A stretch of DNA of 64,000 nt. Source: Paenibacillus radicis (ex Gao et al. 2016) (lineage in GTDB: Bacteria > Bacillota > Bacilli > Paenibacillales > Paenibacillaceae). Of this stretch, positions 15,588 to 24,296 are shown one piece after another (the stretch's first letter is position 1; the number at the start of each line of letters is the position of its first letter). The notes beneath the pieces were generated by a model. That model saw only the letters and a program-made list of their open reading frames with translations. It ran no database searches and was not told the origin of the DNA. A program made the translations under genes and the position numbers. The stretch lies in the NCBI RefSeq assembly GCF_014641555.1, contig NZ_BMHY01000004.1, positions 248,001 to 312,000 of the forward strand, in the 5' to 3' direction.

Positions 15588-16571
15588 ATGCAAACCTTGG
15601 CTGCCTTACCGAAACAAAAAGCAATCGGTTCTATTCAATTTTTGCCTGTTAATCTATTTGCGTCTGTTATGGGGATTTCAGGTTTGTCATTAGCTTGGAG
15701 AGAAGCAAGCAAGTTATTTGGTACTTCGACCCTCATAGCCGATATCAGCGGCATTGTTGCAATTCTTGTATTTATCGCGTTAAGTTTAGGATATATTTCA
15801 AAATGGATCTTATACCCGCAAAAAGTTACAGATGAATTTAAGCATCCTATAATGGGCAATTTTTTCGGTACGATCACGATTGCAATGCTTTTGCTCTCTT
15901 CAGTAATCAGCAGCTACAGTCAAATAACGGGGCAAATCATGTGGGTCATCGCTACAGCAGCGACTATCGTGCTTAGCTTTATTTTTGTGACACGCCTATT
16001 GAATGGAAATCATGAACCGGGTAACGCAGTTCCAGCTTTGCTTATTCCTGTGGTAGGTACGATTGATATTGCGGTTGCTGGCGGAACCATGCCGTTTCCA
16101 TGGGCACATGAAATTAATTTGTTGTCCCTTGCGATAGGCGGATTTGTGGCTGTCGTATTCTTCACCTTAATTTTATCCAGATTGATTCATCATGCTCCGC
16201 TGCCGCCAGCATTAATGCCTTCGATGATGATCATGATTGCACCGTTTGAGGTTGGCTTTCTTGGCTATACGAATTTCGTGCAGCGAATCGATTCGTTTGC
16301 TTCCATTTTGTTTTACTTCGGTCTGTTCTTGTTCATTGTCTTATTCTTTAAAGTGTTTAAAACGTCCATTCCGTTCAGCGCTTCCTGGTGGGGGATAAGC
16401 TTTCCGATAGCTGCCCTCAGCAATGCCGCTTTAAAATACGCGATGTTCGTACATTCTTGGCTGTTCATCGCGATATCCGCAATCATTCTAGCATTCTTAA
16501 GCATTGTTGTGGCCGTTCTCTTTATTCGGACGATAAACATGCTGGCTAAAGGAAATCTGCTTAAAGGTTAA
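15588..16571 (+). CDS. SLAC1/TehA-family (TDT) membrane transporter
   Basis: 327 residues with ten hydrophobic helices. Family landmarks are FLPVNLFASVMGISGLSLAWREA at the first helix, PHPIMGNFFGTI-like loop (FKHPIMGNFFGTITIA), ALLIPVVGTIDIAVAGG and PPALMPSMMIMIAPFEVGFLGY. TehA/SLAC1 proteins conduct anions or export dicarboxylates and tellurite-related compounds. No partner gene is nearby. AGAAAGTGG before ATG 15588 gives the start. Confidence 0.88.
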   Translation: MQTLAALPKQKAIGSIQFLPVNLFASVMGISGLSLAWREASKLFGTSTLIADISGIVAILVFIALSLGYISKWILYPQKVTDEFKHPIMGNFFGTITIAMLLLSSVISSYSQITGQIMWVIATAATIVLSFIFVTRLLNGNHEPGNAVPALLIPVVGTIDIAVAGGTMPFPWAHEINLLSLAIGGFVAVVFFTLILSRLIHHAPLPPALMPSMMIMIAPFEVGFLGYTNFVQRIDSFASILFYFGLFLFIVLFFKVFKTSIPFSASWWGISFPIAALSNAALKYAMFVHSWLFIAISAIILAFLSIVVAVLFIRTINMLAKGNLLKG

Positions 16572-16607
16572 CCCTATTAAATATTTATTGCTATAGATAC
16601 AACTAAG

Positions 16608-16632
16608 GTCGCGTAATTCGCGGCTTTTTTAT
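16608..16632 (+). terminator. Rho-independent terminator
   Basis: GTCGCG-TAATT-CGCGGC followed by TTTTTT. It resembles the hairpins after bioB and after the phosphotransferase gene at 23.8 kb. Confidence 0.65.
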
Positions 16633-16765
16633 TTTTCAGGCTATGTTAAATGATGATGCTGATGGCTATCGCACTTACTGAAATAACTGTTAGACTAACG
16701 AACTCTGTGGTATTATAATCCAACTATGGATTTATGCTTTTGATGTAAGGTGAGGGGTGATCATT

Positions 16766-17446
16766 TTGAGGATTCAAAGTATACGGTTACTTACGAAAAA
16801 TGTAGAACAACTCCAACAGTTTTACGCTCAGCTTCTTGGACTTCCATTATTGGACCGTTCAAAGGATTCATTTACTGTATTAGCAGGGAAATCCTACTTA
16901 ACTTTTGAGCAAACAGAAGATGCTGACGAAAACCCGTATTATCATTTTGCCTTTGACATACCCCAGAATAAAATGGATGAAGCGATTAACTGGTTAAGCT
17001 CTAAAAAAATATCCTTAAATTTATTGCCAGATCATTCATACAAAACTTACTCTAAAACTTGGGATGCTACATCCATTTATTTTGATGATCCTTCTGGTAA
17101 TATTATTGAATTTATATCGAGGCATTCCCTTATTAACGAAGTAAATACTTCCTTTTCGGGTATGAGCATTTTAAATATTAGTGAGATTGGTCTAGTTGTT
17201 CATGATGTAACCAGTACTATGGAGTTTTTGAAGAGTAATCTAAAGCTGGATGCATATAAGAATAACTATAATTCTTTTGCTGCTGTGGGAGACGAGAATG
17301 GCTTATTCATTCTAGCTGCTCACGAGAGAGTGTGGTTTGGTTCGGATAAGAAAGCAGATATTTTCAGAACAGAAGTTACAATTGAAGGAGGCGATAAAGG
17401 CACATCGTATCTCGGTTCGTACCCTTACAAAATAACAATTAAATAA
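16766..17446 (+). CDS. two-domain VOC (glyoxalase/dioxygenase-like) protein
   Basis: About 226 residues. The first VOC module reads IRLLTKNVEQLQQFYAQLLGLPLL through IYFDDPSGNIIEFI, with the usual metal-site Glu. The second, weaker module reads ISEIGLVVHDVTSTMEFLKSNLKLD. Related proteins include glyoxalases and antibiotic-binding proteins; no substrate can be named. Start codons are non-standard: TTG 16766 behind AGGTGAGGGG, or GTG 16757. Confidence 0.78.
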   Translation: MRIQSIRLLTKNVEQLQQFYAQLLGLPLLDRSKDSFTVLAGKSYLTFEQTEDADENPYYHFAFDIPQNKMDEAINWLSSKKISLNLLPDHSYKTYSKTWDATSIYFDDPSGNIIEFISRHSLINEVNTSFSGMSILNISEIGLVVHDVTSTMEFLKSNLKLDAYKNNYNSFAAVGDENGLFILAAHERVWFGSDKKADIFRTEVTIEGGDKGTSYLGSYPYKITIK

Positions 17447-17465
17447 CAGTCCGTGTATGGAAAAT

Positions 17466-17499
17466 GTTAACCGCCCTTACATAAGGTCGGTTTTCTTTA
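17466..17499 (+). terminator. Rho-independent terminator
   Basis: ACCGCCCTT pairs with AAGGTCGGT (one mismatch) around ACAT, then TTTTC. Confidence 0.65.
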
Positions 17500-17616
17500 T
17501 CCCGAAAATCAGTTTCCCTTTTTGTTAAGAAGCTATAAACTATAATAGATTAGGTGGACTGATTACATTCTTGGATTGGTCTTGTTATTTATAACATAAA
17601 AGGAACGATAAACGAT

Positions 17617-18270
17617 ATGCACATTGTAGTTGATGACCAAAAGATTTACTTTCATGTTCAGTACGGAGCTGGTAAAAAAGTTTCGATTCAAATGGACCCA
17701 TCGGGATTAATAACCGTTAAAGCGCCCAATGGCACAAAAGATGAACAATTAATGCAGCTAGTGAAGCGATATAGCAAGCAGATATTGCAGCGAAGACATG
17801 CGCTGGAAGCGGCGCAAACCGTTTCTCATACCAAGGATTATGAAGGTAATGGAAAGTTCCTTCACTTCGGCAAATACTATTCGTTGAATGAGTTGATAGA
17901 GACGGAGGGGCTCAGTACAGAAGAGCAGAAGCACAAGCTGAAGAGATTTTATTTTACAAGCTGCAAAAAGATCGTCGGCGAACGAATCAAAGTTTATCAA
18001 GAGCAGCTAAAAGTGAGGCCGAAGTCGTTCGAAATCGTAGAGTCGCTTACCAAATGGGGGAGCTGCAGCTCTAATCGAAATCTCACGTTTAATTACTTAC
18101 TTGCCATGGCTCCGCTCGATGTGATTGATTACGTTGTCGTCCACGAACTGGTTCATCTCCATCATATGAATCATGACCGTTCGTTCTGGCGCCGCGTCGG
18201 CAGCATCATGCCTGATTACGAAGAGAAGGAGCAATATTTGGCGAGGCACGCGCAAGCAATGACACTGTGA
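17617..18270 (+). CDS. YgjP-like (DUF45/WLM) zinc metallopeptidase
   Basis: 217 residues. The zinc site is VVHELVHLHHMNHDRSFW with HExxH and the downstream His, preceded by TKWGSCSSNRNLTFNYLLAMAP, the standard YgjP signature. These proteins are predicted metal-dependent hydrolases related to SprT. ATG 17617 is preceded by AAAAGGAACG. It is monocistronic. Confidence 0.9.
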   Translation: MHIVVDDQKIYFHVQYGAGKKVSIQMDPSGLITVKAPNGTKDEQLMQLVKRYSKQILQRRHALEAAQTVSHTKDYEGNGKFLHFGKYYSLNELIETEGLSTEEQKHKLKRFYFTSCKKIVGERIKVYQEQLKVRPKSFEIVESLTKWGSCSSNRNLTFNYLLAMAPLDVIDYVVVHELVHLHHMNHDRSFWRRVGSIMPDYEEKEQYLARHAQAMTL

Positions 18271-18322
18271 TCGCGAATCATTGCGGGTAACTCGGTGATT
18301 TCTTTTATAAGGGGGAATCTAG

Positions 18323-19015
18323 TTGAAGATTGGTGTTATTGGTGACTTCAATCCGGAGTACCTCTCACAGCAAGCCACGAGTGATGCATTAAACCATTCT
18401 ATCTATACAATTGGAGCTCAGATGGAGTATGACTGGATTCCAACAGCATCAATTCCAGAACAACTAGATTCGATCAAAGAAACCTATAAAGGATTTTGGA
18501 TAGCCCCAGGTATCCCTGATTCTATAGACGGCGTTTTTCAAATCATAAGATATGCCCGCGAGAACAATGTTCCCTTAATCGGAACTTGCGGCGGATTTCA
18601 ACATATGATTTTGGAATTTGCTAAAAACAAATTAATGCTTGAAGATACCGGACACGAGGAGCTAAACCCGGATGCTTCTAACCTAGTCATTAGTAAACTT
18701 GCTTGTTCGCTTGTTGGTCAACAAGGTGAAGTTTTTATTAAGCATCCTTCATTGGTTTCAGGACTATATCAAGAATCAACTGCAGTCGAACAATTCAGAT
18801 GCAGCTATGGGCTAAATCCGAATTTTGAGGCACTCATTCATGAAGCAGGGTTGAAAATGGTAGGCACTGATGCCGAAGGAAGACCGCGAATTGTGGAGCT
18901 GACCGGGCATCCATTTTTTATCGGTACGTTGTTCGTTCCTCAATTGAGTTCAGCCCAAGAGAATCCGCATTGCCTGGTAAATGCATTTATTGAACAGGTG
19001 AGTAATCAGAAGTGA
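18323..19015 (+). CDS. CTP-synthase-like class I glutamine amidotransferase domain protein, incomplete catalytic triad
   Basis: 230 residues. The nucleophile elbow GTCGGFQHMILEFA matches the CTP synthase glutaminase domain. The segment ELTGHPFFIGTLFVPQ aligns with the HPxFxxxQFHPEF block, but the catalytic His and Glu (HPE) are V-P-Q here. With Cys present and His/Glu absent, normal glutamine hydrolysis is unlikely. There is no synthetase domain. It may bind or transfer another group, or be regulatory. It starts at TTG 18323 with AAGGGGGAA upstream. Confidence 0.78.
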   Translation: MKIGVIGDFNPEYLSQQATSDALNHSIYTIGAQMEYDWIPTASIPEQLDSIKETYKGFWIAPGIPDSIDGVFQIIRYARENNVPLIGTCGGFQHMILEFAKNKLMLEDTGHEELNPDASNLVISKLACSLVGQQGEVFIKHPSLVSGLYQESTAVEQFRCSYGLNPNFEALIHEAGLKMVGTDAEGRPRIVELTGHPFFIGTLFVPQLSSAQENPHCLVNAFIEQVSNQK

Positions 19016-19038
19016 ATAACATAGCACATTAGTAGTCT

Positions 19039-19072
19039 CAGCCCTTTTGCAATCCATGCAAAAGGGCTGTTT
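19039..19072 (+). terminator. Rho-independent terminator with 13-bp stem
   Basis: CAGCCCTTTTGCA pairs with TGCAAAAGGGCTG around a 5-base loop, followed by TTTG. Confidence 0.85.
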
Positions 19073-19142
19073 GATATTCACTCTTATGTTTTTTCCCATC
19101 GTGATTATGTATCCATATTTAGATTCTCATCTTGTTGTCTCT

Positions 19143-19211
19143 TTACAGCGATATCCCGATCTGCTAGTATATTTAATTGTTAACCAAATAACTTTATTTT
19201 TAGGTTAACAA
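19143..19211 (+). promoter_or_regulatory. bioB promoter with BirA operator
   Basis: TTGTTAACC (19177-19185) and GGTTAACAA (19203-19211) are perfect inverted arms 17 bp apart, the known Firmicute biotin-repressor (BirA) box. A promoter TTTACA (19143-19148), 16 bp, TAGTAT (19165-19170) lies just upstream, so bound BirA-biotinyl-AMP would sit on the transcription start. Confidence 0.85.
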
Positions 19212-19332
19212 TAAACGATTGAAAGCTGCAGAGAACTTAGCTTTTCAGACGTTACTACATAATTTCCGAGAAACAGTAGAGTCTTACCAATTAGAGACAC
19301 AAGGCAGTTCAAACCATGGGAGGATGATTGAG

Positions 19333-20334
19333 TTGGATACTATTATTGCAGCAGATACGAAATGGCAATTGATTGCCGAGAAAGCATTAAACGGGGGGCC
19401 TCTAACTCTAGAGGAAGGACTCGAGGTGCTCGATGCCGACAATGATGAAGTGCTGTTGATCATGAATGCCGCGTTTAAGGTTAGAAAACATTTCTACGGT
19501 AAAAAAGTGAAGCTGAACATGATCATCAACGCCAAAAGCGGCCTGTGCCCCGAGGACTGCGGCTATTGTTCGCAATCGATCGTTTCGACGGCTCCGGTTA
19601 ATAAGTATACTTTGCTCGATAAAGAAACGCTGCTTGCAGGTGCAAGAGAAGCGTTAGCTCGCAAGGCGGGAACCTATTGCATCGTAGCCTCCGGGAAAGG
19701 ACCAACAGATAAAGAGCTTAATCAAGTGGTCGACGCGGTGAGAGAAATTCGGGAAACGATGCCGCTCAAAATTTGCGCCTGTCTGGGCATCCTTAAGGAA
19801 GATCAAGCCGAGCGGCTTGCTGAAGCCGGCGTTCATCGTTATAACCATAACTTGAATACTAGCAAAGCCAACTATCCATCCATCACAACAACTCATACTT
19901 ATGATCAGCGTGTCGCAACTGTAGAGAAGGTGAAATCGCATGGCATGTCTCCTTGCTCGGGCGTTATTATCGGTATGGGTGAGACCCATCAAGAGATTGT
20001 CGAAATGGCCTTTGCGTTACGCGAACTCGATGCGGATTCGATTCCGATCAATTTCTTGAATGCAATACCGGGAACGCCTTTAGAGCATGCTGGCCGTACC
20101 CCCTCGATGAAAGCATTAAAGGTGCTAGCCTTATTCCGGTTTATTTGTCCGTCCAAAGAAATTCGAGTGGCCGGCGGCCGCGAAGTAAACCTCCGTACGC
20201 TGCAGCCTTTGTCTCTGTACGCTGCAAACTCACTATTCGTCGGTGATTACCTAACGACGGCTGGCCAAGAGGTATCGGCCGATCATCAGATCATCGAAGA
20301 TTTAGGATTTGAAATCGAATTGAATGCTCTGTAG
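19333..20334 (+). CDS. bioB: biotin synthase
   Basis: About 333 residues. The radical-SAM cluster motif is CPEDCGYCSQS. Other BioB blocks are FYGKKVKLNMIINAKSGL, GTYCIVASGKGPT, ICACLGIL, RYNHNLNTS, HTYDQRVATV, PCSGVIIGMGET and EIRVAGGREVNLRTLQPL (Arg of the 2Fe-2S site). It inserts sulfur into dethiobiotin. GGGAGG at 19318-19323 fits TTG 19333 (9-base gap) and the usual N-terminus; ATG 19324 abuts the site. The remaining bio genes are absent, so precursor must come from elsewhere in the cell or medium. Control by BirA is predicted from the operator. Confidence 0.95.
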   Translation: MDTIIAADTKWQLIAEKALNGGPLTLEEGLEVLDADNDEVLLIMNAAFKVRKHFYGKKVKLNMIINAKSGLCPEDCGYCSQSIVSTAPVNKYTLLDKETLLAGAREALARKAGTYCIVASGKGPTDKELNQVVDAVREIRETMPLKICACLGILKEDQAERLAEAGVHRYNHNLNTSKANYPSITTTHTYDQRVATVEKVKSHGMSPCSGVIIGMGETHQEIVEMAFALRELDADSIPINFLNAIPGTPLEHAGRTPSMKALKVLALFRFICPSKEIRVAGGREVNLRTLQPLSLYAANSLFVGDYLTTAGQEVSADHQIIEDLGFEIELNAL

Positions 20335-20343
20335 AGCCGTGAA

Positions 20344-20368
20344 GAGCCGCGTAATTTGCGGCTTTTTA
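20344..20368 (+). terminator. Rho-independent terminator after bioB
   Basis: AGCCGC-GTAATT-TGCGGCT followed by TTTTATTTG. Confidence 0.75.
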
Positions 20369-20488
20369 TTTGTTTTCATAAAATTATCATATAGACTGAA
20401 ATATAAAGTGTTAGACTGAGACAATAAGGCTGTAGTGGGCGAGGAGGAGCCGTTTCAACAAGACAAGGACAAAAGGAGTTGAAGGATT

Positions 20489-21019
20489 GTGCTTAGTGAA
20501 GAAGTTGTAATCGAGCGATTGGTGCAGCGTACAAGTGCAGCTCCCTTAATTGTGATGATGTGCGGCGTGGCAGGATCAGGCAAGACGACTTTTGCCCAAA
20601 AGTTAGAAAGTAAGGGGTTCGCCCGGCTCTCGGTAGACGAGGATATTTGGACTACACATGGACGCTTTGGCATTGATTATCCTGAAGGGGATTATGAGTC
20701 CTTAAAGAAAGAATCAGAAATAAAGCTGCGAAAGAAACTAGTGAATTTAATTCAGGCTGGACAGCATGCCGTTGTGGATTTTAGCTTTTGGCAGCGTCAA
20801 AGACGAGATGAATATAAGCAGCTAATCGAGCAGTATAACGGCGTGTGGGAGCTGATTCATTTGAAGGTTCAGCCAGATGAGCTGCGTCGAAGGCTGCTAA
20901 TTCGAAGCGAACGATTTGACGCCAATGCGGCATTTCCGATTACGGAAGATATTTTAATCCAATATTTAAACGGCTTCGAGACTCCTGCTGGAGAAGGGGA
21001 AACGGTAATCGAAGCGTAA
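20489..21019 (+). CDS. AAA_33/zeta-like P-loop kinase
   Basis: 176 residues. Walker A is MCGVAGSGKTTFAQKL. LSVDEDIW follows, then a central VVDFSFWQRQRRDEYK, and Arg-rich ELRRRLLIRSERFDANAAFPI as the lid. The family includes predicted small-molecule kinases and chloramphenicol phosphotransferase relatives. No antitoxin is beside it, so it is not a zeta toxin by context. It starts at GTG 20489 behind AAGGAG. Confidence 0.82.
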   Translation: MLSEEVVIERLVQRTSAAPLIVMMCGVAGSGKTTFAQKLESKGFARLSVDEDIWTTHGRFGIDYPEGDYESLKKESEIKLRKKLVNLIQAGQHAVVDFSFWQRQRRDEYKQLIEQYNGVWELIHLKVQPDELRRRLLIRSERFDANAAFPITEDILIQYLNGFETPAGEGETVIEA

Positions 21020-21225
21020 GGTAGAAAATGATTGACGTTCCTTACTGATTTGGATAAAATCTCCTTATATCTTATTTTTTATTCAACTCCGGAAAGAGGC
21101 TTACGTATGTTAAATGACTTCCATTTCATCAAGTTGAGGAAATAAATGCGAATCAAATTTTTCCCTTTTTAAAGGGTTAGTTTGTGTTGCGTTATTCATC
21201 TAACTAATGAGATGGAGGCTTTTCT

Positions 21226-22556
21226 ATGTCTAAAAATGTAGACTCACGGTATAAATCTGTCCTTTTCTTTATTTCCAATGTCATACTTCCCCATAAAAAG
21301 TGGGCTGTTGCCTGCGCACTGCTCTCTGCTGCATCCGCTGCGGTATCTCTTTTGCTTACCTTTTTCACCAAACAACTGGTTACCCAAACTGTCCACGGCG
21401 AAATATCGCTTATTACTGTTTGGGTATTTGTGCTGCTTGTTTTGATTTCTGCCGTGACAGGTGGGATGATCGTTCTGACATCCGGCAGGCTTGGGGCATA
21501 TGTTGGCCGAGATTTGAAACAGTCCCTTGCTGCAAAGATTATGAACGCGGAATACCGAACTGTACAGAGCATATCATCGGGTGATGCGATATCCATTATG
21601 AATAATGACTGCAGACAAATCTCGTCATTTCTATCCAGTGATTTATTTGCGCTCGTCACACAAATGTTGACGGCCATCTGTGCCTTTGTCTATCTGCTAA
21701 CAATCCATCCGCTTCTGGGCTTGCTTACATTTGCTTACACACCTATAGGGATGATTCTCGCGAGCAAAATAAATAAGCGCTTGAACACCTACTATCCTGC
21801 TGCATCCAATCAAAAGGGAGAAGCGCTAACTGCTGTCGAGCAGGCCTTATCCTCTTTGCCTGTTATCAAGTCATTCAAGATGGAACGTAAAATGATGCAC
21901 AAGCTCAATTCTGTCTTCCATAGCCTATACACAACAGATCGGCAAATTAAGTGGTGGGATGCTTTGCTTCAGCCTGCTTGTCTCTCTGTGGCTAATGGTC
22001 CGCATCTGATTTTTGCAGTTGCAGGAGGGATGTACGCTGTATCCGGGCAGTTGGAGCTAGGAGCCTTCATCGCAATTACGCAAATTCTCAGTTACATTAT
22101 TCCGCCAACTGTTATGCTGCCTTTTATGTTGAATAACGTGAACCAAACTTCGGCTTCCATACAAAGGATTAACAGAATATGGAGCCTTCCTGCCGCACAG
22201 AGATACGGAGCAGAGCAGCAGGAGCCTGTAGAATTTTGCGGTGAACCCTCGATTCGGGTCGAGCGGGTATCATTCTCCTATGCTTCAGATACCGGTGCCG
22301 GTTCGAGAAGACTGGAATTAAATAATGTCTCTTTTACCGTTAATGGGGCCGGCCTTATCGCTATTGTTGGGGGAAGCGGCGGAGGAAAGTCGACGCTCTT
22401 ATCCTTACTGTCTGGTTTATACAGACCGGATCAAGGCACTATTCAGATCAACGGACAAGATACTGCACGAATGAATGACAGAGAAACCGGGATTCAACAT
22501 TGAATTATGCGGATCGCATTTTCAAATTGGAATCGGGAATTCTGACTTCAGTATAA
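21226..22556 (+). pseudogene. ABC multidrug/peptide exporter with deleted ATPase core
   Basis: The membrane half (residues 1-340, six helices) and the start of the ATPase (Walker A GGSGGGKST, then ADQGTIQINGQD-like region) are intact, but the frame ends at 22503 after NDRETGIQH. Immediately after, in another frame, comes NYADRIFKLESGILTSV and a stop (22554-22556), the normal C-terminal tail of such ATPases. The roughly 130 residues with signature motif, Walker B and H-loop are missing. The protein could insert in the membrane and bind ATP poorly but not hydrolyse it. A clean internal deletion is the simplest explanation. Confidence 0.85.
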
Positions 22557-22625
22557 GTTAAATTTACTATTATAGAAAATTTATCTAGAAATAATTGGCG
22601 GTTTTCGGTAATATGGAAAAAGATG

Positions 22626-22710
22626 AAAGGAGTGAAGTCAATGTTAATCAAGGTGACTGACGTTTAAATCCACAGAAGATTATTTAGCATTTGTTAGGTG
22701 TCTTCTGTGG
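22626..22710 (+). promoter_or_regulatory. leader peptide plus hairpin upstream of a phosphotransferase gene
   Basis: AAAGGAG (22626-22632) precedes ATG 22641, which encodes MLIKVTDV and stops at 22667. Two bases later CCACAGAAGA (22670-22679) pairs perfectly with TCTTCTGTGG (22701-22710). The target gene's site GAGGAGG (22722-22728) and ATG 22740 follow. The order leader ORF, hairpin, target site resembles attenuators of inducible antibiotic-resistance genes, although this hairpin does not itself cover the target ribosome site. Confidence 0.45.
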
Positions 22711-22739
22711 CCCCAATTAATGAGGAGGTTATAGCAGAC

Positions 22740-23819
22740 ATGATGACTTATGACGAGGCTGTAAAGATTAGTGATTCTTATTTAATCTCATTGGGATCAG
22801 AGTTGTATGGATTACAAGGTTATGAAATGAAGCGGATTCCGGCTCATGACGGAGGGCGGAATATCGTTTATACCTGTGAGAGAGAAGGAGAAGAAGCAAA
22901 AATTCTCAGAATTTCTTATTTACCTGACAGGAGCCGGGAAGACTTTCTGGCCGAATTGGAGTATATCCGGTATTTATTTGAGCATGGCGTAATGGTCTCA
23001 GATGTAGTCCCTTCCCTAAAGGATAATCTGTTGGAAGAGATTGTTCATCATAATCATACCTTTTTTATCTGCTTGTTTAAAAAGGCCAAAGGAAAAATGC
23101 TTGCGGAAAATCATTATCAGTATCGTGAAGGAGTACCTATTACCGAGTATTTTTATAATTGCGGTAAAGTTCTGGGAAAGCTTCACAAGTTGTCGAAAGA
23201 GTATATCCCTGCTGTCCATCGGCGGTATAGTTTTTTTGATAAATATAATGCCGAGTATATTGATAAACTGATACCCGATTCCTTGTCTCATCTTAAGAAG
23301 AAGATGGTAGAGCTTCTTAAAACCTTAGAAGGATTGGAGAGGGACAGCGAGTCATATGGCATGCTTCACTTTGATCTCAACGATGGGAATTATTCGATTG
23401 ATTTTGATAACGGGGATATTACGGTATATGATTTCGATAATTCATGCTTCGGGTGGTATATGTATGAGCTGGCAGATATTTGGATCAATGGAGTGGGCTG
23501 GGTACAATTTGAACCAGACGCCGGCAAACGCAAGCAGTTTATGGATGATTATTATGCAACCGTTCTTGAGGGATACAGATCCGAGACCAGGATCGAAAAT
23601 TCGATGCTGGAGAAGTTGCAATTATTTTTTAAAGTGACCCTCATGGAAGGAATTGTAGATTCATTCGAGGTCATGCGAAACAACGGCGAAGATCCAGCGT
23701 GCGACGAGGAATTGTCCTATCGCATAAAATGTCTGGAGGACGATATACCGTTTAGGGGTTTTTTCCATGACATTTACTCGTGTGAAAACCCATTTGAGTA
23801 TGAGGCACGAATGATTTAA
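22740..23819 (+). CDS. aminoglycoside-phosphotransferase-like (APH/CotH-like fold) kinase
   Basis: About 359 residues of the APH family. The catalytic loop is YGMLHFDLNDGNYSIDFDNGD, matching HxDxxxxN, and the metal-binding segment is ITVYDFDNSCFGWYMYELADIW. The N-lobe has the conserved hydrophobic pattern and ILRISYL lysine-equivalent region. Family members phosphorylate aminoglycosides, macrolides, choline or homoserine, so the substrate is open. ATG 22740 follows GAGGAGG; a GTG at 22698 lies inside an upstream hairpin. Possible leader-peptide control is annotated separately. Confidence 0.82.
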   Translation: MMTYDEAVKISDSYLISLGSELYGLQGYEMKRIPAHDGGRNIVYTCEREGEEAKILRISYLPDRSREDFLAELEYIRYLFEHGVMVSDVVPSLKDNLLEEIVHHNHTFFICLFKKAKGKMLAENHYQYREGVPITEYFYNCGKVLGKLHKLSKEYIPAVHRRYSFFDKYNAEYIDKLIPDSLSHLKKKMVELLKTLEGLERDSESYGMLHFDLNDGNYSIDFDNGDITVYDFDNSCFGWYMYELADIWINGVGWVQFEPDAGKRKQFMDDYYATVLEGYRSETRIENSMLEKLQLFFKVTLMEGIVDSFEVMRNNGEDPACDEELSYRIKCLEDDIPFRGFFHDIYSCENPFEYEARMI

Positions 23820-23830
23820 TCTATTTAGTG

Positions 23831-23858
23831 AAAGCCGCATAGATTGCGGCTTTTTTTT
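23831..23858 (+). terminator. Rho-independent terminator
   Basis: AAAGCCGCA pairs with TGCGGCTTT, then a run of T. Confidence 0.85.
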
Positions 23859-23878
23859 CTGTTTATTTTCAAAAAAAA

Positions 23879-23932
23879 TTGACAAGTAAACTTGGCATGT
23901 ATATAGTAATGATATGCCAATAAAACTTGGCA
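23879..23932 (+). promoter_or_regulatory. promoter with TTGGCAT operator repeats
   Basis: TTGACA (23879-23884), exactly 17 bp, TATAGT (23902-23907). TTGGCAT (23892-23898) and ATGCCAA (23914-23920) form an inverted repeat around the -10, and a third half-site TTGGCA lies at 23927-23932. The Xre-type regulator encoded at 24297 is the obvious candidate to bind here. Confidence 0.75.
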
Positions 23933-23953
23933 AATATCCTGGGAGGGATTCCT

Positions 23954-24292
23954 ATTAACAAAGAAGAAATTTTGTCCAAGAGCAGAAAAGAGAACAAGGA
24001 TCGGGATTTATTTAAAATAGAAGTTCAGGTAAGTGCGGGGAATATTGGCTCTTTTGCAGCTACATTATTAGCAACCCTATTTTTTGTGACGCAAAGTGTG
24101 ATTGGCGATGGCTTTGATTTTGGATTATACGCCATCATCCTTTCGATATCCGCCGCGGGCTTTATCTTCAAAGCGATCCGTCTGAAACGCAGACGCGATA
24201 TTGTGCTTTCAATTATTTATACACTTGCGACGCTGATTCTATCGGTTGTTCATATTTATAAATTGATAGCGACTTATACGGATATAGGGTGA
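23954..24292 (+). CDS. DUF6442-type small membrane protein, apparently starting at ATT
   Basis: About 112 residues: NKEEILSKSRKENKDRDLFKIEV, then three membrane helices (SFAATLLATLFFVTQ, FGLYAIILSISAAGFIF, IVLSIIYTLATLILSVVHIY). Proteins of this family usually begin MNKEEILxKSRKENKN and are paired with a small Xre regulator, as here. GGGAGGG (23941-23947) is placed 6 bases before ATT 23954, which occupies the expected initiator position. The only other start in frame is TTG 23927, inside the operator and without a ribosome site. An ATT start would lower expression. The function is unknown. Confidence 0.75.
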   Translation: MNKEEILSKSRKENKDRDLFKIEVQVSAGNIGSFAATLLATLFFVTQSVIGDGFDFGLYAIILSISAAGFIFKAIRLKRRRDIVLSIIYTLATLILSVVHIYKLIATYTDIG

Positions 24293-24296
24293 GCCA

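Noticed and set aside
20489-21019. Zeta-toxin of a toxin-antitoxin pair
   Set aside because: No small antitoxin gene lies beside it; the P-loop kinase fold is shared by many small-molecule kinases.
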